This document shows, piece by piece, positions 37,437 to 57,881 of a stretch of 64,000 nucleotides of DNA (within the stretch, counting starts at the first letter, position 1; each line of letters begins with the position of its first letter). The notes under the pieces were generated by a model, which did not search any database, was not told where the DNA came from, and worked only from the letters and a program-made list of their open reading frames with translations. Source of the stretch: Daphnia carinata (taxonomy: Eukaryota > Arthropoda > Branchiopoda > Diplostraca > Daphniidae). The DNA lies in the NCBI RefSeq assembly GCF_022539665.2, contig NC_081334.1, positions 744,001 to 808,000 of the forward strand, read 5' to 3'. Both the position numbers and the translations under genes were made by a program.

Positions 37437-37872
37437 TAAAAAATTGAAGTGCATATCTGGGCTCCCTTCTTTTCTGAAGCCCCGTTTCCCCTTGACTCGT
37501 AATAAGCCCGTAGGGGGTCATGCCCCTACTGTACGGTATATATAAAAATAACATATACCGAGGTTTGGAGGGCTCTGGCCGGAAAGGGGACGTGGGGTGC
37601 CGCTTCGTCCGATGATGTGTTCACGGAGGGTGACGTGGCTGCCCACAAATCCGAACTAAAGGTTAATCGCTCCTGTAAAAATGTTCCAAATCTTCAGCTC
37701 TTCTTCCGGCTTCTCTTAGCCAATCACCGGGTAATCTCCCCGGTGGGTCAACAAGGCAGTGTCTCCCCCTGCCTGGGTTGACGGCAACTTTTGAAAGGGC
37801 TATTGTGCCTTTTTAAAGTTGCAAAAATAATTGTAATGTGCAGAGAATTGTCAATAAATTTTTTTTTATAAA
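37437..37872 (+). repeat. Conserved ~430-bp module, copy 3
   Basis: Same module and orientation as copy 1, in the left arm of the inner element. Includes a stem-forming sequence CACCGGGTAATCTCCCCGGTG near 37725 and the inverted repeat around GGGGGTCATGCCCC near 37514. Confidence 0.85.
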
Positions 37873-38033
37873 ATGTTTTTTGCAAAATTTGTTACTTTAA
37901 TTGTCTGTGTTCACACATTTATCAACTTTTTTATATTTAGCTTGCTCAATTCATGTTTATTGTTTATTCCACCTTTGATGGTAAGCATTGTTTCCATTGG
38001 TTTATCGTTTATCTGTAAGCATTCAATTATAAT

Positions 38034-38100
38034 CCAGGGATCGAACTCTGGATGTTCGGTATACCGCGCCGATGCTCTACCAATGAGCCATGAATCATAT
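38034..38100 (-). other. tRNA-like sequence 3 (inner loop)
   Basis: On the minus strand: D-stem GCTC/GAGC with ATTGGTA loop, anticodon-arm-like TCGG/CCGA stem, and B-box GTTCGATCC within a CCAG/CTGG stem. The acceptor ends do not pair well. Degenerate. Confidence 0.55.
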
Positions 38101-38216
38101 GATGTCAATTTGGCTTTTTTCTAGTCAATTGCGGACTTGCATTTAAACTTTGTATAAAACTGAAATGCAATACTGCAATATTCTTTTCTACATTTAGATA
38201 TAGATCTTTATACATC

Positions 38217-38284
38217 TACTAAGGTTTGAACCCAGGGTAACAGTTATCGCAGCTGAATGCTCTACCACAGAGCTATGGACCTTA
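38217..38284 (-). other. tRNA-like sequence 4 (inner loop)
   Basis: On the minus strand: TAGCTCTGTGGTAGAGC forms a perfect D-arm, and CTGGG-TTCAAAC-CTTAG forms a five-pair T-arm with two G-T pairs. The anticodon stem is weak and no acceptor stem is seen. Confidence 0.55.
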
Positions 38285-38379
38285 TGAAAGCAATAGAAAG
38301 ATAAACATATAGTTGTGAAAGACTGCATAAACATCCTAGACGACAACATATGATATGCGACAATAAAAAATTTATATAT

Positions 38380-38452
38380 ATCTCGTGGCTCAATGTTAGA
38401 GCATCGGCGTTGCACGCTGAATGTCTGGGGAGCGATTCCCATACCAGTAAAA
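38380..38452 (+). other. tRNA-like sequence 5 (inner loop)
   Basis: On the plus strand: D-stem GCTC/GAGC, a full five-pair anticodon stem TCGGC/GCTGA with loop GTTGCAC (T33, triplet TGC), and a GGG/CCC T-stem whose B-box is altered (AGCGATTCC). Close to tRNA-like sequence 2 in the first 40 nt, so the two probably share an origin. Confidence 0.55.
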
Positions 38453-38689
38453 CAATATACAAATACAAAATTACTTCAGAAAATATCCAGGTATTACACG
38501 TTGTTCCTTGTCTAAGTTCAAGAATTCAAAACGTGTAATAAATAATAATTGAATACTTACAGATAAACGATACAACGGTGGCAAAAACAATAAAGATGAA
38601 TTGAGCAAGCTAAATAAAAAAAAAGTTGATAAATGTAATGTGTGAACAAAGCGAACACAGACAATGAAAGAAACAAATTTTGCAAAAAA

Positions 38690-39135
38690 CATTTTATAAA
38701 AAAAAAATTTATTGACAATTCTCTGCACATTACAATTATTTTTGCAACTTTCGAAAGGCAAAACAACCCTTTCAAAAGTTGCCGCCAACCAAGGCAGGGG
38801 GGGGGACACTGCATTGGTTGACCCACCGGGGAGATTACCCGGTGCTTGGCTAAGAGAAGCCGGAAGAAGAGCCGAAGAAATGGAACATTTTTACAGGAGC
38901 GATTAACCTTTAATTCGGATTTGTGGGTAGCCACACAGCCCTCCATGAACACTTCATCGAACCATGCGGACCCCCACGTCCCCTTTCCGGCCAGAGCCCT
39001 CCAAACCTCGGTATATGTTGTTTTTATATATACCGTACAGTAGGGGCATGACCCCCTACGGGCTTATTATGAGTCAAGGGGAAACGGGGCTACAGAAAAG
39101 AAGGGAGCCCAGATATGCACTTCAATTTTTTAAAT
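38690..39135 (-). repeat. Conserved ~430-bp module, copy 4 (inverted)
   Basis: Reverse complement of copy 3, in the right arm of the inner element, with a longer G run (38798-38806). Confidence 0.85.
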
Positions 39136-39821
39136 ATCAAATACCGTCTAGGGAATCCGAATTAAGTATAGAAATGTCATGTCATCCATCCAATCAATAC
39201 AATTTATTCAGTGTCTTGCCCCAACCAAGAATCTTTTCAGATCCAATGTTACTATTAACCTATATTCAGAAAAGAAAAACAACACCATTAAGCATATCAA
39301 GTGGTGCTCATGTAACTTACATGACTCATAGATTCAACTTCTGGTGGAAGCTTGGGAAAGGACATACAAATTGCAGATTAACATCATTGTATAAGGCTCT
39401 TGAATGATAAACTAGCATCCGTAGAATGTTGCATTGTTGATAGTTGTGTTCCCAGTATATGAAAATCCTTTCCTATTGGATAAATTTTCTTTTTGTAGAT
39501 TAGACCTGGTTGGCAAAAAGGAAGAGAAATTTTTCGTCATAAATTCAAAATTATTTGAAGAAAATTCCTTTCATACCTCAAGAGTCCATGTATGATGTTC
39601 ATCTCTGCAACGGCAGCAAAATCTTAGGGCCGTTTAAGTACCCAGTTTCACCAACACTGTGAACATAAAGGACAAGTTGTTCTTTAGCCAGAGAAGCAGA
39701 ATTATTTCAGGCTTCTAGCTGTGACAGAACTATAAAGGATTGCTGTTGTACCAGGTTCATTAACACAAGATGGTACTTCTCATTAGACAATTTGCATCAC
39801 TCTATTACTTTACCTCACACC

Positions 39822-40572
39822 TTAACGGTAATGCACGCTCAGTGTTTTTTCAACTACAGGCTGACTCTTCCGTCCTGTAACACTTCCAGACTTGACTTGA
39901 TTCCCCGCTAAAATTCTGTGAATGCAAAATAATAGCATTAAAAATACTTTTTCGATAGACAAAAGTACCTAATCCATGTTTTATGTTGAACTCGTGCCAT
40001 TTCTGTGTTTCCATACCACACCCATTTTCGGCCCAAATACAGTCCCACAATTCTTCAGTTCCTTCGCTGCATGGACTGATTACTAACGATTCTTTTAGTG
40101 CAGCACTAACAGAATTCAAATTTAACACACTGTCAGGTGGTGGACTGAATAACTAAACAATAAATAATTGTTTGTTAAAATTCTATACTTATTTGGAATT
40201 CTTATTTGAAAAGTTTAGGCACCTGACTGTGTTCGCCTAATGCCAACTCATCCTCACGTTCAGTTAGGGATGAGTTTTGAAAAAACTCCGTCACTGTTTG
40301 GAAACTGTTCCATTCCAATTTGTTCTTTTCCCCTAGCTGAGCTTGTAGACTCAAAATTTGAGCTACAAAACACGAATGAATAAAAGCAAATAAATACAAT
40401 CATTACGTATTAGGCCTACCATCCTTAGCTTTGTTGTTATCTAATATTTTGTGTTGGTCCAATAACTGGGCCTGCAGCTTCACAATTTGATCTAATAAAC
40501 AATAATTAATAATTGAAAACCACTATAATAATGTTTATACTTACCATTTTTTTGTTTTATTATCTTATCCAT
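39822..40572 (-). CDS. Intact five-exon gene of the inner element, unknown family
   Basis: Exons 40545-40572, 40420-40491, 40223-40362, 39969-40152 and 39822-39907 all have GT-AG borders and join in phase to 169 codons plus stop. The N-terminal half looks like a short coiled coil (KLQAQLLDQHK; SLQAQLGEKNKLEWN). The C-terminal half has ISPCSEGTEELWDCIWAEN and ETQKWHEFNIKHGLG, with no motif I recognise; a DNA-binding or accessory transposition protein is a guess. Lies in the right arm and reads toward the loop; a mirror copy with a frameshift is in the left arm. Intact frame and splice sites in this copy argue for recent activity of the family. Confidence 0.6.
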
Positions 40573-40834
40573 TTTTCAATTGCTCCTCCAGCCACGCGTT
40601 GTTCTCCAGCCACGCTACTCAATTAACTGCTAATGGGATACAATTAACTCAAATTGCTTACATGCCTGTAATAACGAAACCGACTGATAGATGGCTACGG
40701 GTAGAAAAAAGAGAAAAAAGTGCGATTTTTTTTTTTTTCCGCCATTTTTTTTTTTTATGTAAAACGGATTGCCATACAGCGCTAGCACGATGCAGCAGAA
40801 AAATTCGGTAACTAGAATTACCTAGAAATCTGAC

Positions 40835-40910
40835 CGGGAGGTGGCGAGAGCAGTGAAACAGAAAAAAAGGCCGATATTTTTTTTTATTATTTGGGTAAAA
40901 CGGATTGCCA
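40835..40910 (-). repeat. Right terminal inverted repeat, outer element
   Basis: Reverse complement starts TGGCAATCCGTTTTACCC and matches 29944-30022 through TTTCTGTTTCACTGCT and CCGGTCAG. Followed by TA. Only about 135 bp separate it from the right end of the inner element. Confidence 0.8.
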
Positions 40911-41215
40911 TAATTTTAAGCCCAATTTGTTTGCGAAAAAAGTAGGGCTGAAAATTTAAGCCCGACAAAATAAGCCCGACTTCTCCGCTATTTTTTCCCC
41001 CCAAGGTATAGCTGCTTTTCGTCATAATTTAGATATGAAATAGAACGGGGATTTTGAATATCTGTCTTTTTTTCATAGGATTTGTTGTTTTTGAGTTATT
41101 CAAATTTTAAATTGTTATGGTATGTTAATGTTCCATCATTTTCTCTTTTACTGCTACTAGTACACTGTGGCGGTAATTTCGCACCTAAATTCAAATATGC
41201 AAAGGCAATATCTCT
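40911..41215 (+). repeat. Third copy of the ~330-bp repeat
   Basis: Resumes the repeat interrupted at 29943: TTTTAAGCCCAATTTGTTTGCG, AAATAAGCCCGACTTCTCCGC, then GTTATTCAAATTTTAAATTG and the CTGCTACTAGTACACT landmark also seen at 29580-29600. Confidence 0.8.
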
Positions 41216-41247
41216 ATGAAAGACTGAAGGTAACCCACGAACGTGGA

Positions 41248-41253
41248 TTTATT
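41248..41253 (-). terminator. sev: Possible sevenless polyadenylation signal
   Basis: AATAAA on the minus strand, about 370 nt past the sevenless stop codon. The nearest clear one in that strand; no direct support for its use. Confidence 0.35.
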
Positions 41254-41625
41254 ATATTCATCAACAGTGTCTGTACAAACATTTACGATGCATCATCTTG
41301 AAATGGAAAACCAATCAGAGGCACACACGTTAAGAGGATTGTGCTATAAAAAAATAGATTCAAACGCTGAGTGGTCAATACGTACAATAATTCGCTCTTC
41401 GTAAAAAAAATACAATAAAATAATGCCAAAATATACATAATTACAGCTACGCAGACTGGGGGAAAGAAGGCCTCGTAGTACGGAAGATCAATTGATGAAC
41501 AATAACAGACAAATCAACGTATTAAAAATTGCAATTTCACCGGTCTTATAGCTATGCATATTAAGGGCAATTGAGAAGGCGTTTCAGTGCAGGTGAGTAC
41601 ATTAAAAGAACAACAATACATTGGC

Positions 41626-53571
<11,946 letters not shown>

Positions 53572-56197
53572 CTAAAAATACATATGTGACGTGTTTTTTT
53601 ATTAAATTTAAAATGCATTTTAAAAAATATATTTTAAAAATAGGTAATGCAAACATAAGAGCGGATCTATAGCACATGTTATTGCATTTTTCATTGGGCT
53701 TCGTCTTTTTTAGAACAAGATGTAGCCGTGTCCGCTATTGAGTAACTAATGCTATTCGTAATGGCAAAAACCTCTCCATTAGTGCAAGAACGTCAAAAGT
53801 AGGACGAATAATCAGGCTTGATGGAGCCTCAACTTGCCCTTCAAACCGAGTGGGCAGCTTCTGAAGTTTCCTCTTCTTGAATCAACATAAAAAAATGATT
53901 TTTTTATTGATGACATCCTCGGATATATGAGCGAAACAAGTCCAGCCTCTCATATATTCCATGTCACATAAAAAGAATCTTTACTCGTAGTTTAAGAAAA
54001 AACAAAATTAACAATATTTGAAACTTAATTGCCCGGTAGGAGATAATAGTTAACTGTTAATTGATCGCTTGTCGTTGTCACTTAAGCACTTACACCGGCT
54101 AACTCATTAACAGCAAAATCGCTTAAAAACTGATAACCGATCTGCGTTGTGCTAAAGTTCGTGCGAAAACCGAATCAATTTTCAACAATGTTTAGTGGAA
54201 CGCAGGATTTGATCTTGTTGTTTGTGCGCTGTTTTCAAAGCTCAGACAAACAGAAAAAATAGCACCGCCCCAAATGGAGGCGGCATGATGGTGTTGATTA
54301 GCACTTTAACGAAGAAATGTCTCGGGGTAGTGAATTGAAAATTAAAGAAGAAGAAGAGGAAGAAAAAGTTCAAAAAAAAAAGGTCATGATCGGATTTAGT
54401 TACAGCGACGAGTGTGTCAGCCATTGCGCACTTCATGCTGGCGAGCCGTTTGCATATCGGGGCGGCTAGGAATTGATGATGAATAGCAGCCTTGAAAGCA
54501 GACGCCGGCAATCTCAAATGACTGTTAGATGACCAGTTCTCTCCGATCAACAACACACAACAAGTCGATTGCTGTGTACACGAAACTGAATCATCTAATC
54601 TACTGTTTTCGACGTACTGATTTTTATAACACAACATCAATGAAGTGCTATGAACTTGACGCACGTCTGGCACCGATTAACGACCCCCACTTTCTAACAA
54701 ATGTTTCACGCACCTTCTCATAAATCTAACTCAAACAATGGACATAGATTTGATGTACTCTGTACACCCGACGGCGAATTTGATAGCTCAGTTTTGTAAG
54801 GCGATGAGATAACATCGAATTCCGATGACTATCTTCTGAATTCACACATTTTTAACACGTTGATTCGCAAAAAAAAGATTGCATGAATTGTTGCAATGAC
54901 ACAAGTTTCTATTATTCTTGCCACTCGATCGTCTTTTGTTTTGTTCGGTGGCCGTCGTAATTTTTTTTATGTGTCACTTAACTATACTGTAAAATGTTTT
55001 CATGAGCGAGGTCGGAGTAGTTTAGAAAGGGGGGAGCCTTGTTTAAGCGAAAGAAAAAGGAAAGAACAACTTGTAGCCATTTGTACAGTGCCTGCCTCAT
55101 GCGTTGAAAGATTCGGAGAGTGTGCCGGTTTCTGACCTCTTGTCCTATTCTGCTGTGTGAAGAAGAATCAAGAATACTGTTGCAGGGACAGAAGCTACAC
55201 AGGACACAGAGCAAGGGGAGAGAAGATTGAGCTAGAACAGACCATCATGGTATAACCGACTCTCGGCTTTTAGCGCTTATGGAACAAGTTTTCTGGAGAT
55301 GTGCACTGTCGTATGTTTTTTTCCTGAGTGGGTAGGCTGCGATCGGCTGTAATGCAGGGACAGTTTAGAGTTTGTATCTTTTCAAATAAACAAAAGAACA
55401 CCAACGTTTTTTTCTCTGCCGAAGAAACATTTAAAAGGGGACTGGACTGGACAAAAGAGTCTGTTAGTTGTCTCACACTTGCAGATGCCACTTTCTTTCA
55501 CCTCGAGGGCTAGCGCATTGTTGATTTTCTTCCCAAATAAAACAAAACTTGGACATATAGAAATAAGAGTAGCAAAAGAAATGCGGCCGTTACTTCGAGT
55601 TATAGTTACAAAACTGTGAAAATTAACATGGCCTGGATACGTTGCCGTTTTCTGGAGCGATTCATCTTCCATAATTGCAGAACGCGAGAAAAATAAATGA
55701 ATCAAGAGCTCCTAGCGGATGAACTTGTTGCGCTTTGAATGTGCACTTCCGCTCTATCTCCTATTTGAAATCCCCCCCTTAGTTTTTGATAGCTACGATT
55801 TAAGTGACAAAACATTACTGCGCACTCACATTCGCATAACGAGAATACGTGAAAGTAACTCTAGAACGTCGCCAAATTGATAGCAACCCGATTGATGTTG
55901 AGATGGTTCCGACATCGCTTTACGAGCGTACAATTCAAATGACAAGGGGGGGGGGGGGGGGAGAGAGAAGAATGCGAGGAGGGGAAGAACAAAGCACAAA
56001 AATTTTAGCGTCCGGTCGTCATCTTTTTGTCGATGGTGAACATGGTTCATCTTTTTTTTTTTGTTGAAATATGTATACCTGAATCGAGCCTTTCAGTTTT
56101 GGCTGTGGGAGGCAGGAAGACACGACGCAGGGTTAGAAAGGAAGCAACGAGGTAGGGAGGGACAGAATGAGGAGGGAAGAGACAGTTGAAAATTTAC
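53572..56197 (-). other. sev: Presumed first intron of sevenless
   Basis: No other gene recognised on either strand. A 16-nt G run lies at 55946-55961, followed by purine-rich sequence. If the candidate first exon at 56198-56299 is wrong, the true first exon may lie within this interval. Confidence 0.4.
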
Positions 56198-56299
56198 CTG
56201 TGTGTTTACTATCTGACGAACCGGAAACGAAGTGGACAAGTGAAAGGTGGAAAGAAAAAGAAAACACCGAAAGTTAAACAATGAAATGTAAAAAGTCAT
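56198..56299 (-). CDS. sev: Candidate first coding exon of sevenless (signal peptide)
   Basis: On the minus strand an ATG opens 34 codons, MTFYISLFNFRCFLFLSTFH then a Ser/Thr-rich end, with a hydrophobic core and a GTAAAT donor in phase 0. The first supported sevenless exon (53512-53571) begins in phase 0 and codes NGTNNAPSDLWC, so the two join without a break. The signal-like sequence fits a type I receptor. The 2.6-kb intron that results is long for this gene, and the evidence is only phase and composition. Confidence 0.45.
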
Positions 56300-57800
56300 C
56301 GTTTAGCTTTTAGCAACAGGCAAAGCATAAAGGGACACGAATAAACAATGAACACTCAATTAAATGTGCAAAGAAAAAATAATAATTACTAAACCAATAC
56401 CTCTGGCGAGCATCTTAGAATACAGTGATTCTCAACGTTGCAAAAATCCGTACACGTTTCGCTCGTTGTGAGATGACCGATCGTCAAAACAAGCGAAAAG
56501 TAAAGCAAAACTTTGATACGATTGACGGACATGTCTACTTCAGTGGGAAGATTTCAAGTGATGTCAAATATCAAAAGACCGAACTGCAGCGAAAGAAATT
56601 ACGAGTAATTGTCAATAACATGGCTCTAATTCAAGATTATAATCCAAACTCATGTGGTGTTGTGGTAAGGAAAAGTTGACGGCCACGTTTCCAAACATTC
56701 GCACCATCACTTGCTAAAGAGTCTCGTGAAACCGAACCTCTTCTTCACTACACAAAACAATGTTTATAGGTGTGCACTTGACGATAAAAAAATACAGACA
56801 CACACTAAAAAAAAAAAAGGTTCGCAATATCCCAGTGTTAATACATTGGTCGTCAAAGCTCGTGGGCACGACACTCTTTGGCTTCTCAGTAATGCTGCAA
56901 GCGCCACTGTACACAGTCAAACTCGGTGCAGTTCTGTTATGATACATCAATGCGCAGCAGTGGTTATATAGCACACTACACCCCCGGACGTGGTTGAAGC
57001 CAAACTCGCCATCCCAAATGGGAGGGAAAAAAAAGGGGAGACACTTGGGAATGGTTGTTTTGAACTCGGTTAACAAGAGGAACTCCTCATCAGCTTAGCT
57101 CCTCCCAGTTACTAGAGCTGCGATCTGCTAGATGTACATTTTGGTACATAATCCTATGAAATCAAATCGTAAATGGCTTAGCGTAATTTCATTGTTGAAA
57201 CTAGAAGAATTTCTTAATTCCAGATCGGTTTCTATTGCTGGTTTCAAAGAATTTAATAGTACAATAATACATAATAGTAATTGCCACTGGCGTTCATATT
57301 CTTGCCAATTTGGCAACTGGCAAAAATGGGTTTACCAAAAATGACAACAAGGTTTACCAAACACTCCCATTTAAAACGAGTTCTAGAATTTAAAAGAATA
57401 ATATTGAAATGTTTTTTTTAGTGGCTTTGACGTGCCAGCACTATTCAGAATTTCGTTCCCACGGTGTGTGCCCCCTCCCCCTACCTGTGCCAGCGGCCAT
57501 CTGGAGTTCCGGTAGCAACCTTTCCGGTATACTGTATACTTGTGGCTAATAAACAGAATGCAATCGGGGGATGAATTTACCTTTTGTAATGTTTGCTCGT
57601 ACGCCTCTGCAGCCCACAACACCGTAAAACAATTTCAATGTTGAACAAAATCAGACATAACATGACGTTGAAATTGAAACAACTGGCACCTTAAAGACTG
57701 GCCTTCGCTTTTGTAGATCCTTAAACACACTCGACATTGTCCTGGCAAGTCACGATTAAGGCAGCTAACAGCAAAGATTTAAAAATCGCTTTATATGTCA
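56300..57800. other. Intergenic region upstream of sev, downstream of NXF1
   Basis: No gene recognised. A plus-strand frame at 56425-56679 (84 codons) has no recognisable motif. Presumed to hold the sevenless promoter and the end of the NXF1 3' UTR. Confidence 0.4.
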
Positions 57801-57805
57801 ACATC

Positions 57806-57811
57806 TTTATT
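57806..57811 (-). terminator. nxf1: NXF1 polyadenylation signal
   Basis: AATAAA on the minus strand, about 70 nt past the NXF1 stop codon at 57882. Position is typical for a compact 3' UTR. Confidence 0.6.
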
Positions 57812-57881
57812 GAGTGCCAACATTTCATAAGAAACATAATGACAACATTTCTCCGTCCACATTTTTACTCAACAATCAAGG

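Larger units (their letters stand above)
35779..40774. mobile_element. Inner near-palindromic inverted-repeat element, 5.0 kb
   Basis: Ends are inverted repeats starting TGGCAATCCGTTTTACATG, with TA outside both (35777-35778, 40775-40776). The left arm (35779-38031) and right arm (about 38545-40774) are near-complete reverse complements over about 2.2 kb, with small indels. Each arm holds a five-exon gene, a downstream frame and a copy of the ~430-bp module; the loop (38032-38544) holds three tRNA-like sequences. It sits inside the right end of the outer element and shares its terminal sequence, so both belong to one family and the inner one is younger. Fold-back structure means a transcript through both arms would form a long hairpin. 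Confidence 0.85.
29944..40910. mobile_element. Outer TA-flanked inverted-repeat element, carries a nested copy
   Basis: The ends are inverted copies of about 75 bp beginning TGGCAATCCRTTTTACCC, with matching A/T run, TTTCTGTTTCACTGCT and CCGGTCAG landmarks (29944-30022 and about 40835-40910). TA lies directly outside both ends, in line with a TA (or AT) target-site duplication. Without the inner element it is about 6 kb. It holds a possible diverged gene in the left part (about 30050-31222), inverted copies of a ~430-bp module (31295-31720 and 34392-34812), and two tRNA-like sequences between them. Open frames are broken, so it is probably an old non-autonomous or dead copy. I cannot assign a superfamily; no DDE transposase was recognised. 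Confidence 0.75.

Noticed and set aside
54242-54673. 143-codon minus-strand frame as sevenless first exon
   Set aside because: No signal peptide, Phe-rich from T tracts, and no in-phase donor to the next exon.
56425-56679. 84-codon plus-strand frame
   Set aside because: Less biased than others but lacks any motif or splice context.
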